Below the pieces are notes generated by a model. The model made no database searches and was not told the origin of the DNA. It saw only the letters and a list, made by a program, of their open reading frames with translations. DNA of 35,506 nucleotides, taken from assembly GCA_017519005.1 (NCBI GenBank), contig JAFWTG010000070.1, positions 1 through 35,506 of the forward strand. The letters are read 5' to 3'. The position numbers and the translations under genes were made by a program. Source of the stretch: Oscillospiraceae bacterium. GTDB taxonomy: Bacteria > Bacillota > Clostridia > Oscillospirales > Oscillospiraceae. This document shows, piece by piece, positions 15,519 to 22,531 of this stretch (position 1 is the first letter of the stretch; each line of letters opens with the position of its first letter).

Positions 15519-18240
15519 ACAACGTCTCTGTTTTCAGCGCGTCGATGGGGTTGTCCTTCCGGATCTTCCCCGTGGCGTAGAGCATGGTGACGAAGACCAC
15601 CAGGAAGACGGAACCCGCGGCGATGCCCATGGCGGCCCAGGGAGGCCTGTAAGCCCCGCTGACGAAGCCCTGGTCTACCACCCTCCAGATCAGCCAGCTG
15701 ATCCCGCCCGCCGCCGGCAGGCCGAAGAGCAGGGCCTTTCCGCCGTAGAGCAGACACTCGAACCGGGTCATGCGGCCAAAGCTCCGGTTTCCCATCCCGA
15801 CGGATTTCAGCGTCGCAAACTCCCGCCGCCGCAGAGCCACGTTGGTGGAGATGGTGTTGAAGACATTGGCTGCCGAAATCAGGGAGATCAGGATAATGAA
15901 GCCGTAAGAGAAGACGTTCAGAATCAGCAGAGCGGCCTGCTCGCTTTGATTCCCGGCCCGGTTGTCCCGGACCTTGACGATCCCGCTGAGCTCCGGATGC
16001 TTCTCGTCGAGGAGCTTCCGGAAGGCCTCGGCGACCCTGGCGTGGTCCTCCGCGCAAAAATGAATCTGAATCGAAAGGTCCTGCTCCGACTCCAGGGCTG
16101 TGCCGGTGACTGCCTCATACCGGGAAACGGGGAACAGCACCGTGAAGCTGATGCCGTTCACGACGATGGGCTGCCGGTCCAGGAGCCCGCCGATGGTGAA
16201 ATGCCAGTGGACTTCGGCCTCCTCCGGGGACAGGGAGAGCTCTCTGGGCGCCTCGTCTCTTTCGGGGTTCCACGGCGCCTGGTAGACGTATTTCGTGACG
16301 TTGCCCTCTCCGTCGCCTTCGCTGTAGATCAGCTGGCATCCGTCGATCCAGTTCGGCACCATCATGGCCTCCGCTTCCACGGGCAGGGCCTCGGGCCGCA
16401 GGACCGTCCAACTGTGCAGATGGCCGTTTTTGCCGTTGCCGTCGTATTCCCACTGCTGGCCGTGATTGTAGGCTGCGCCCTGGCCCAGGGCCGGGTCCAT
16501 CCCTGCCTCGGCGCAGAGCGTTTTGTAGTATTCGTCGTCCACAAAGCCGTATAAGAAGGGCTGGTCCAGTTCCATTACCATGCCGGGCCTGGCAAGCGAT
16601 TCATAGGCGGCGTCGGGGGCCAGAGCGTCCTGCGGAAGCGTGAGAAAGGGCATATCCGCGAGCATGTCGCTTCCGTTGATGCGATAGCCCGCCGCCGTCA
16701 CGCCCTCCACGGCCCGCAGCTCCCGGAGCAGGGCGTCGGGGTCCTCCACCGACGAAAGCTTCTCAGAGTAGATGGAGACGTCCGCGGCGTGCTGCGCAAT
16801 GCTCCGGGCGATTTCATTCCGGAGATAGGAGGAAAAGCAGAAGGCGGAGATGAAGAGCACCACGCTCAGAAACAGGGAGACCACCGTGGCCCGATACTGC
16901 TTCCGGCTGCGCTTGAAGTTTTTCGCGGCCAGCAGGCCGGGGAAGCCGAAGAGCTTTCGCGTCAGCGGGTTGACCCGCAGCTTGCTTGCCCGAATCCTCA
17001 CGTCCGCGCTCTGGCGAATGGCCGCTATGGGGGAGAGACGGGTGGCCCGCTTGGAGGGAATCCAGGCGGAGATCAGCGCCGTGACCAGACCGATCCCGAC
17101 CGCCAGCAGCAGGACGGGCGGATTCAGCTCCAGCCGGATGCTCTCCGGGGGCTGGTCGCCGACCCGCATCAGGCTGTCAAAGGCGGGCCGCAGCAGGCGC
17201 AGGGCCAGGGCAATGCCGCCGCAGCCCAGCAGCAGACCGATGGGAATGGCGACGGCGCAGAGCAGCAGGGCCTCGGTCAACACCGCCCGGCGGAGCTGCC
17301 GATTGGTGGCCCCCACGGATTTTAGCAGGCCGAACTGCTTGGTCCGCTCGGACACGGAGATGGAAAAGGCGTTGTAGATCAGGCAGACGGAGCCAAAGAC
17401 GATCAGCCCGAAGAGAATCGCCAGCAAGCCGGCGACGACGAGCCGGAGGTTCTCTTCATCCACGACGCCGCTGATCTGCAGGAGCTTTTCGTTCCCCACG
17501 CAGCCTTCTCCCAGGTCGAAATGGGCGTTGCAGAAGGCCAGGGTGTCCCGGACGTCCCGAAGCCGCACCACGGCTTCGGTGGAGACGCCCGCGGCGCCGG
17601 TGGTCAGGGCCAGCGTGCCGGGGCTGTCATAGTCGGCGAAGGCGCCGCCCATGGAATGGTAGACGCCCACGACGGTATACTCATGGGAGACCGTGTCGCG
17701 CAGCCGCTCGACGCCCGCGCTCAGGTAGGAGCTGTAGATTGGCAGCGGACTGCCGTCCTCCGCCACCCGCTGTCCCAGCTCCAGGCTCACCGTCTGCCCG
17801 ACGGCATAGCTGACCCTGGAGAGGGAGGGCATCTGATTGCTGACAATCAGCTCGTGATCGTTTTGCGGATACCGCCCCGCGATCATGCGCACGGAGAGCA
17901 GATCGCAGGAAAAATCATAGGAGGCGACCCGCAGATAGGGCCAGTTCCGGTCCAGCGGTGTGATCAAAGCCCAGCCAAGGGTTTCCAGCCTGCCGATCTC
18001 CGCCACCTCGGGCTCCCGGGCGAGTTCGGCGTATTCGTCCTCCGTGAGCTCCCGAACGACCGCGTGATAGCGGCCCTTTTCCGCCTCCGTGGCCCGGATC
18101 AGGTAGCGCCAACCCGACCAGATCCCCTCTGCCACAGCTGTAAAGAGCGTCACGGAGAGAATGATGCCAATGATGGTCACCAGGGTCCGCACCCGGTTCT
18201 GCTTCAGGCAGCGCAGGGTGTAGCTTGTCAGAATGTTCAT
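15517..18240 (-). CDS. FtsX/MacB-type ABC transporter permease, paralogue B
   Basis: 907 residues with the same plan as paralogue A: an N-terminal helix (TLVTIIGIILSVTLFTAVAE), an external domain, an FtsX unit ending SAWIPSKRATRLSPIAAIRQ, a second helix (FKRSRKQYRATVVSLFLSVV), a second external domain and a C-terminal FtsX unit ending NPIDALKTETL. The membrane parts are nearly identical to paralogue A, whereas the external domains differ strongly. The two may form a heterodimer with the shared ATPase, or be alternative permeases. GAAAGGAACGGATTGAC precedes the ATG. The ATPase gene is upstream, and a 98-bp gap with repeat copy D separates it from paralogue A. Confidence 0.9.
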   Translation of the reverse strand: MNILTSYTLRCLKQNRVRTLVTIIGIILSVTLFTAVAEGIWSGWRYLIRATEAEKGRYHAVVRELTEDEYAELAREPEVAEIGRLETLGWALITPLDRNWPYLRVASYDFSCDLLSVRMIAGRYPQNDHELIVSNQMPSLSRVSYAVGQTVSLELGQRVAEDGSPLPIYSSYLSAGVERLRDTVSHEYTVVGVYHSMGGAFADYDSPGTLALTTGAAGVSTEAVVRLRDVRDTLAFCNAHFDLGEGCVGNEKLLQISGVVDEENLRLVVAGLLAILFGLIVFGSVCLIYNAFSISVSERTKQFGLLKSVGATNRQLRRAVLTEALLLCAVAIPIGLLLGCGGIALALRLLRPAFDSLMRVGDQPPESIRLELNPPVLLLAVGIGLVTALISAWIPSKRATRLSPIAAIRQSADVRIRASKLRVNPLTRKLFGFPGLLAAKNFKRSRKQYRATVVSLFLSVVLFISAFCFSSYLRNEIARSIAQHAADVSIYSEKLSSVEDPDALLRELRAVEGVTAAGYRINGSDMLADMPFLTLPQDALAPDAAYESLARPGMVMELDQPFLYGFVDDEYYKTLCAEAGMDPALGQGAAYNHGQQWEYDGNGKNGHLHSWTVLRPEALPVEAEAMMVPNWIDGCQLIYSEGDGEGNVTKYVYQAPWNPERDEAPRELSLSPEEAEVHWHFTIGGLLDRQPIVVNGISFTVLFPVSRYEAVTGTALESEQDLSIQIHFCAEDHARVAEAFRKLLDEKHPELSGIVKVRDNRAGNQSEQAALLILNVFSYGFIILISLISAANVFNTISTNVALRRREFATLKSVGMGNRSFGRMTRFECLLYGGKALLFGLPAAGGISWLIWRVVDQGFVSGAYRPPWAAMGIAAGSVFLVVFVTMLYATGKIRKDNPIDALKTETL

Positions 18241-18241
18241 G

Positions 18242-18526
18242 TCAATCCGTTCCTTTCAGCAGGATTCCGGCCAGAAAAGGCATCAGGCAACAGGCAACAG
18301 GCATCAGGCACCGCCCGGAAGCGGTTTTATCTTTCGCCTTGTACCCCGTCCGAAAAGGATCCGCCAGACTGTGAAAGCGTTTGTGCGAGGAATTGGTCCG
18401 TTTTTCAGAAACGGAAGCAGTCGTGTCTGATGCCTGATGCCTGGTCTCTGATGCCTCGTCGGATCGGGGTCCGGCCTGCGGAAAGCACAAGCCCACACAG
18501 GCGAGTAAAATCGTTTCGGTATTCAT
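18242..18526 (-). CDS. Doubtful 94-residue ORF between ATPase and permease B
   Basis: The ORF starts with an ATGA overlap on the ATPase stop and ends one base before the permease B start codon (TGA-C-ATG), so it could couple translation across a 282-bp gap. Against a real gene, much of it is made of GCATCAGGC-type repeats, its product ([15 protein letters not shown], then a polar stretch and two CLMP repeats) resembles no family I know, and no good ribosome site precedes it apart from coupling. I list it because its junctions are unusually neat. Confidence 0.25.
   Translation of the reverse strand: MNTETILLACVGLCFPQAGPRSDEASETRHQASDTTASVSEKRTNSSHKRFHSLADPFRTGYKAKDKTASGRCLMPVACCLMPFLAGILLKGTD
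18279..18456. repeat. GCATCAGGC / GCCTGATGC repeat clusters in inverted orientation
   Basis: On the + strand, 18279-18310 contains GGCATCAGGCAACAGGCA and GGCATCAGGC units. At 18426-18456 the complement TCTGATGCCTGATGCC and CTGATGCC units return. Together they could form a stem of about 30 bp around a loop of about 115 nt in the operon mRNA between the ATPase and permease B. Origin is unknown; it looks like a small inserted repeat. Confidence 0.65.
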
Positions 18527-19206
18527 GCCTTCACCCTCTCGTCCCGGACGATCCTGCCGTCCTCGACGGCGATGATCCGGTCCGCCTGGAGGGCGATGGA
18601 CTCGTCGTGGGTGATGACGATGAGGGTCTGCCCGTAGCGGCGATTGGAGAGCTTGAGCAGCTCCACGATTTCCTGACTGTTTTTGCTGTCCAGGTTGCCG
18701 GTGGGCTCGTCCGCCAGCACCACCGCCGGGGCGTTCATCAGGGCCCGGCCGATGGAGACCCGCTGCTGCTGGCCGCCGGAGAGCTGGTTGGGGAGGTTCC
18801 TGCGGCGGTCCTGAAGAGACAGGGTGTCCAGCAGCTCCTCCAGCCGTTCTTGATTGATCTCCCGCCCGTCCAGCAATACGGGGAGGGTCATGTTCTCCTC
18901 GGCAGTGAGCACGGGGATCAGATTGTAGAACTGATAGATCAGCCCCACCTGGCGGCGGCGGAAGATGGCGAGCTGCTCGTCGTTCTGGGCGTACACGTCC
19001 TGCCCGTTCACGAAGACCTTGCCGGAAGTGGGCCGGTCTACGCCGCCCAGAATGTGCAGCAGGGTGGACTTGCCGGAGCCGGAAGGCCCGATGATGGCAA
19101 GAAATTCCCCCTTCTCCACGGAAAATGAAACGTCGTCCACGGCCTTTACCAGGTTCTCCCCGCTGCCGTAGTGCTTCGATAAATGTTCGACTCTCAGGAT
19201 TTCCAT
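18523..19206 (-). CDS. ABC transporter ATPase, MacB/LolD-like, for the FtsX permeases
   Basis: 227 residues. Walker [10 protein letters not shown] is at 40-48, the Q-loop region [11 protein letters not shown] follows, then signature [17 protein letters not shown], Walker [19 protein letters not shown] and the switch VITHDES. The TGNLDSKNS ending is typical of ATPases that drive MacB/FtsX-type permeases. I set the start at 19206 because AAGGAGG lies nine bases before that ATG; the ATG at 19215 directly abuts the ribosome site and is unlikely to be used. It is the only ATPase for two permeases in this locus. Confidence 0.93.
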   Translation of the reverse strand: MEILRVEHLSKHYGSGENLVKAVDDVSFSVEKGEFLAIIGPSGSGKSTLLHILGGVDRPTSGKVFVNGQDVYAQNDEQLAIFRRRQVGLIYQFYNLIPVLTAEENMTLPVLLDGREINQERLEELLDTLSLQDRRRNLPNQLSGGQQQRVSIGRALMNAPAVVLADEPTGNLDSKNSQEIVELLKLSNRRYGQTLIVITHDESIALQADRIIAVEDGRIVRDERVKA

Positions 19207-19238
19207 GCGGATCATCCTCCTTGGGATTTGATGGGCTT

Positions 19239-19270
19239 ATTATAACGTGCCAATGTGACAATCCGGTGAC
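19239..19270 (-). promoter_or_regulatory. Candidate regulated promoter with GTGAC direct repeats (ATPase-permease operon)
   Basis: On the minus strand a TATAAT box lies at 19239-19244 with no good -35 box at 17 bp. Directly upstream, GTGAC occurs twice on the + strand (19255-19259 and 19266-19270), spaced 11 bp apart. Direct repeats at about one helical turn, in place of a -35 box, are what an OmpR-type activator uses; the response regulator at 21278 is the obvious candidate. This is inference. Confidence 0.5.
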
Positions 19271-19309
19271 TGTTTGATAAGCGATTTGTCATTTTAGAGA
19301 TCAAATATG

Positions 19310-19440
19310 CAGGAGCGCCCATCGGCCGCCCGCCCATGGCAGAAGCCTCCCGATTTCCAACACCCCGTAGGGGCGCTCATTGAGCGCCCGCCCATGCAGA
19401 AGCATTCCGAATCTGTCATCGCGAGCCGTAGGGGACGGGT
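19310..19440. repeat. Cluster of GTAGGGG-type palindromic cores
   Basis: Three short GC hairpins lie in series: GGAGCGCCCATCGGCCGCCC near 19311-19331, GTAGGGGCGCTCATTGAGCGCCC near 19367-19389, and GTAGGGGACGGGTTCCCCGTCCC near 19429-19451. The first two are each followed by GCCCATG-GCAGAAGC-like sequence. They lack the GGATTTGT ends. They occupy much of the 500-bp gap between the ATPase gene and the small membrane-protein gene; no gene is visible there. Confidence 0.65.
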
Positions 19441-19540
19441 TCCCCGTCCCGCACACCGGCCGCGGCAATCCGTTTTCTTTTGCGTTTCGATTCTCTGTCC
19501 GTTGTTCCGGCTATCTTGACAAGCTGGCATGCCTCCGGCG

Positions 19541-19663
19541 GCCTGCTTTCCTGTTCCGGCAAGAAAGCAGGCAAAGAACCGTCCAGAGGGGGAAGATTCC
19601 GAATCTCTTCCCCCTCTGGACGCCTCTCATTCAAACGGCCAAAAGGGGTCGTCCCCCTTTTGG
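19541..19663. other. Three-hairpin non-coding cassette
   Basis: Hairpin 1 pairs GCCTGCTTTC (19541-19550) with GAAAGCAGGC (19563-19572). Hairpin 2 pairs GTCCAGAGGGGGAAGATT (19581-19598) with its complement at 19602-19621, with a 2-nt bulge. Hairpin 3 pairs CCAAAAGGGG (19639-19648) with CCCCTTTTGG. No convincing ORF or promoter is seen. It may be a dispersed structured repeat or a transcription-ending region after the membrane-protein gene. The stretch 19664-19724 holds nothing I can identify. Confidence 0.6.
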
Positions 19664-19724
19664 AAATCTCCGAAAAAACCGGTAACGCGGCAGCTTTGAA
19701 CAATGCCTTTCTTGCTGAAGCCTG

Positions 19725-20138
19725 CTACCTTTGCGCATATTTGGACACGTGGCTGCTGTCAAACTGCATGCGCACCAAAATGAGAAATGCAATTCCAAGA
19801 CCCGCAGCGATACACAGCGCGATCCGAAACGGGGCCCCGCCGTCGAAAACCACCGCCAGGGTGATCAAGGCCGCGTATTTCGGCAGCAGCGCGAGCGAAA
19901 ATCCGTGGTAGACCCGCAGCCAGAAGCGAAACTCGCGTTGATGCCGTTTGATCATCCTGCCAATGTAATTCATGGTCAGCCGGTCGTCATAGCTCTGCGC
20001 GTCGTGAATGGCAAGAGCGTTCTTTCGATTCTTCGCCCCGATCAGAAAATCCAACAGCAGATCCCGCAGCCGATGAACGGCGGTAAGATCCGTCCAGATC
20101 GACAGCAACCCCAGCAACAGAAGTACTCTTTCGGTCAT
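19725..20138 (-). CDS. Small membrane protein of unknown function next to the sensor kinase
   Basis: 137 residues. The N-terminal hydrophobic stretch VLLLLGLLSIWTDL is followed by a basic region, and two membrane helices lie near residues 83-103 (FSLALLPKYAALITLAVVF) and 108-128 (FRIALCIAAGLGIAFLILV). I do not recognise a family. I chose the ATG at 20138 because AGAAGGGA lies six bases upstream; an earlier ATG at 20168, three bases after the kinase stop, is possible. It directly follows the kinase gene and precedes the ABC genes, so it may belong to the sensing module, but that is inference. Confidence 0.7.
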   Translation of the reverse strand: MTERVLLLLGLLSIWTDLTAVHRLRDLLLDFLIGAKNRKNALAIHDAQSYDDRLTMNYIGRMIKRHQREFRFWLRVYHGFSLALLPKYAALITLAVVFDGGAPFRIALCIAAGLGIAFLILVRMQFDSSHVSKYAQR

Positions 20139-20171
20139 ATGGAATCCCTTCTCGCTTGCATCCTGCATGCT

Positions 20172-21170
20172 TCACACGGCTCCAACGTAAAAGCGCATCG
20201 TAAAGCTCGCGCCGCCCTCGGGGCTGTTGGAGGCCCGGAGGGTGCCGTTCTGTTCCGTGACGATCTGGCGGGCCAGGGCCAGGCCGATGCCGACGCTGTG
20301 CTCGTCGGCGTTCTTGCCCCGGTAAAAGCGTTCAAAGAGATGGGGCAAGTCCGCCGGGTCGATGCCCGGCCCGCTGTCGCAGACCGTGAGCTCCGTGAAA
20401 ATGGGCGTCTTCCGGGCCGTTACGCGGATGCTCCCGCCCTCCGGCGTGTGCTCTACGCAGTTCTTCAGCAGATTGCCCAGAGCCTCGGCGGTCCAGGCCG
20501 GGTCCAGGCGCAGCTCCGTGTCACCGCCCTCTAGGGAAAAGCGCTGGCCCCGAAGCTCCATGGGAATCCGCAGGGGGCGGAGGGCCCGGCCCGTCAGATC
20601 GGCGGCGCGGATGGGCTCCGGGGCGAAGACTGCCACCCCCGCGTCCAGCTTGGAGAGCTTCAGCAGGGTCTCCACCAGCCAATCGATCCGCTCCAGGGAG
20701 CGCTTCAGCTCCCGCGTCAGCCGCAGCCGCTTCTCCGCCTCGTCGGCCTCCGCCAGCAGGGAAAGGGTCAGATTCATGGAGGTCAGGGGCGTGCGGAGCT
20801 GGTGAGAGACGTCCGCCAGCGCCCGGGTCAGCTCCTGCTTTTCATCCTGCAGACGGTCGGCGGACTCCTTCAGCCGCAGAGTCATTTTGGAGATTTCGCT
20901 GCGCAGAATGGCCAGCTCGCCCTCTGCGTTGTCCTCCAAAAGCTGATCCTGGCCGTGGAGCACCCGGTCCACGGAGCGGCTCAGCTCCGCGATCTGGCCG
21001 TAGCGCCGCCGGGCGAAGAAAACGTGGAAATATGTAAATACCAGCCCCGTTCCCAGCACCGCCAGGGCGCAGAGCGGGGAAATCAGCAGGCTCAGCGCAG
21101 CCAGGGCCAGAGCCGCCGCCCCACAGATCAGAAGCTCCTTCCGAAGCTCCGGGTTTTTCAAATGCTTCAT
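20172..21170 (-). CDS. Sensor histidine kinase with short extracellular loop
   Basis: 332 residues. Two membrane helices at about 12-31 and 34-52 leave almost no external loop, as in intramembrane-sensing kinases of Firmicutes that work with ABC transporters. The phospho-acceptor is His123 in VSHQLRTPLTS. The ATP-binding boxes are LGNLLKNCVEHTPEG (N), DSGPGIDP (G1), LFERFYRG (F) and VGIGLALARQI (G2). It would phosphorylate the regulator encoded upstream. The ribosome site is poor: GGAG lies 13 nt before the ATG, and the start region carries a 13-bp duplication. It is separated from the regulator gene by 107 bp filled by a repeat core. Confidence 0.92.
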   Translation of the reverse strand: MKHLKNPELRKELLICGAAALALAALSLLISPLCALAVLGTGLVFTYFHVFFARRRYGQIAELSRSVDRVLHGQDQLLEDNAEGELAILRSEISKMTLRLKESADRLQDEKQELTRALADVSHQLRTPLTSMNLTLSLLAEADEAEKRLRLTRELKRSLERIDWLVETLLKLSKLDAGVAVFAPEPIRAADLTGRALRPLRIPMELRGQRFSLEGGDTELRLDPAWTAEALGNLLKNCVEHTPEGGSIRVTARKTPIFTELTVCDSGPGIDPADLPHLFERFYRGKNADEHSVGIGLALARQIVTEQNGTLRASNSPEGGASFTMRFYVGAV

Positions 21171-21186
21171 GTTTTTTCAAATGCTC

Positions 21187-21265
21187 CGTAGGGGCCGGCG
21201 CCCTCGACGGCCCGCGGGTCTCGATCCTCATAACATTCGGGGCGTCGGGGACGCCGCCCCCTACG
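21187..21265. repeat. GTAGGGG-type double core between regulator and kinase genes
   Basis: CGTAGGGGCCGGCGCCCTCG opens the element and GACGCCGCCCCCTACG closes it, so the two ends are inverted, as in the long copies. In between is GGCCCGCGGGTC and an AT-richer stretch. The GGATTTGT ends are missing. It sits inside the probable regulator-kinase operon and could reduce read-through into the kinase gene. Confidence 0.65.
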
Positions 21266-21277
21266 AAATTGCTCCGT

Positions 21278-21943
21278 CTATTCGTCCATCCGGTAGCCGA
21301 TGCCCCGGACGGTTTTGATCAGCGCGGGCTGCTGGGGATCGTCCTCCAGCTTCTCCCGCAGGCGCTTGATGTACACGGTCAGGGTGTTGCCGTTTACATA
21401 ATCTCCAGCTACGTCCCAGATCTCCTCCAGCAGCCGCGCCCGGGTCAGCACCCGGCCTCGGTTGGAGAGGAAGACCAGGAGGATGCGGTATTCCAGGGCG
21501 GAGAGGGGAATCTCCGCGCCGTTTTTTGTGACCGCGGCCTTGTCGGTGTCCACCCGGAGGCTTCCCAGGTTTACCACGCTTTGGCTGCCGCAGCGCCGCA
21601 GAACGCTGCGAATCCGGGAGACCAGCTCCCGGGGCCGGAAAGGCTTGGCAACGTAGTCGTCGGCCCCCATGTCCAGCCCGGTCACCACGGAGCCCTCGTC
21701 CCCGGAGGCCGTGACGAAGATCACCGGCAGGCCGTATCGCTTGGCCGCGGCGCAGACCCCGAAGCCGGAGCCGTCGGTCAGGGACAGGTCCACCAGCAGC
21801 AGGTCGAAGGCGCCAGGCCCCAGCAGGGCTTCGGCCTCCCGCTGCCCCGCGGCGGTCCGCACGAAGAAGCCTTCGCCCCGGAGAAACTCCGACAGCGAGC
21901 GCACGATGGCCGCGTCGTCCTCCACAAGCAGTAATCGGTTCAC
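21278..21943 (-). CDS. OmpR-family response regulator
   Basis: 221 residues. The receiver domain (1-115) has acidic residues in LLLVEDD, phospho-acceptor Asp52 in LLLVDLSLTDGSG, Thr78 in VIFVTASGD and Lys100 in VAKPF. The DNA-binding winged helix (about 125-221) shows SALEYRILLVFLSNRGRVL and TVYIKRLREKLEDD, ending VRGIGYRMDE. It starts with GTG, preceded by AAGGGGGGAG. It is the first gene of the module regulator - kinase - membrane protein - ATPase - two permeases and would control the transporter genes. Confidence 0.94.
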   Translation of the reverse strand: MNRLLLVEDDAAIVRSLSEFLRGEGFFVRTAAGQREAEALLGPGAFDLLLVDLSLTDGSGFGVCAAAKRYGLPVIFVTASGDEGSVVTGLDMGADDYVAKPFRPRELVSRIRSVLRRCGSQSVVNLGSLRVDTDKAAVTKNGAEIPLSALEYRILLVFLSNRGRVLTRARLLEEIWDVAGDYVNGNTLTVYIKRLREKLEDDPQQPALIKTVRGIGYRMDE

Positions 21944-21969
21944 AGTGCTCCCCCCCTTGTTTTTGGGAT

Positions 21970-21998
21970 ATTATACCCGAATCGGAGCAGTTTTTCAA
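21970..21998 (-). promoter_or_regulatory. Sigma-A promoter of the response-regulator gene
   Basis: On the minus strand, TTGAAA (21993-21998) - 17 bp - TATAAT (21970-21975). The predicted start is near 21963, about 20 bp before the GTG start codon. The -35 box ends 7 bp from repeat copy B. Confidence 0.8.
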
Positions 21999-22004
21999 GA
22001 AGGC

Positions 22005-22128
22005 AAATCGGGATTTGTCGAGATGCTGCGTAGGGCGGCCAGACCCCTGGCCGCCGCGATAACCGCCAGCGTGACGGCGGCGGCCTGGGGTCAGGCCGCC
22101 CTACGCAAGAACCCGACAAATCCGAATT
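22005..22128. repeat. BIME-like palindromic element, copy B (complete)
   Basis: The outer ends AAATCGGGATTTGTCG (22005-22020) and CGACAAATCCGAATT (22114-22128) are inverted. Inside are two hairpin units in opposite orientation: GGCGGCCAGACCCCTGGCC with the next bases CGCC, and GGCGGCCTGGGGTCAGGCC with CGCC, each flanked on the outer side by GTAGG/CCTAC. A conserved spacer (gcgataaccgccagcgtgac) separates them. The units differ from perfect mirror images at one A/T pair that keeps both hairpins paired. There is no coding sequence; it lies between the regulator and spoVAE genes. Confidence 0.88.
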
Positions 22129-22144
22129 ATGCAGACGGCCTGCC

Positions 22145-22498
22145 CTACTTTTCCCTGGACGGAAAGCACAGCGCGGCCAAAAAGCCGAAGAGCACCGCCG
22201 CGGCGATGCCGCCGGAGGCGGCGCTGAGGGGTCCGGTGAGGGCTCCCAGGAGGCCGTCCCGGTCCACGGCCTTGCGGGTCCCCTGGGCCAGCAGGTTCCC
22301 GAAGCCCGTCAGCGGCACCGCGGCCCCGGCCCCTGCCCAGTCCGCCAGCAGGGGATAGAGCCCAACAGCCCCCAGCACGACGCCAGTTACAACGCAGCCC
22401 GTCAGAATCCGCGCCGGCGTCAGCGCCGTTTTGTCAATAAGGACCTGACAGATACAGCAGATCAGCCCGCCCACCAGAAACGCTTTCAGATACTCCAT
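22145..22498 (-). CDS. spoVAE: Stage V sporulation protein AE
   Basis: 117 residues, the usual length for SpoVAE. It starts MEYLKAFLVGGLICCICQVL and shows the family signature LIDKTALTPARIL, then VPLTGFGNLLAQG and GGIAAAVLFGFLAALCF; three or four membrane helices are expected. SpoVA proteins form the inner-membrane channel that loads dipicolinic acid into the developing spore and releases it in germination. The ATG at 22498 is chosen for the GGGAGG ribosome site. It lies 33 bp after spoVAD, so the two should be co-transcribed, in other species by sigma-G in the forespore. Confidence 0.93.
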   Translation of the reverse strand: MEYLKAFLVGGLICCICQVLIDKTALTPARILTGCVVTGVVLGAVGLYPLLADWAGAGAAVPLTGFGNLLAQGTRKAVDRDGLLGALTGPLSAASGGIAAAVLFGFLAALCFPSREK

Positions 22499-22531
22499 AC
22501 AGCCTCCCAAAATCCGTAATTCTCAATTTTC

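Noticed and set aside
18279-18456. Possible CRISPR-like array of GCATCAGGC repeats
   Set aside because: Units are 6-11 bp, irregularly spaced and inverted between clusters, with no unique spacers of constant length and no cas genes.
19480-19911. 143-codon + strand ORF across the three-hairpin cassette
   Set aside because: It has no ribosome site, runs through palindromes and then overlaps the membrane-protein gene on the other strand.
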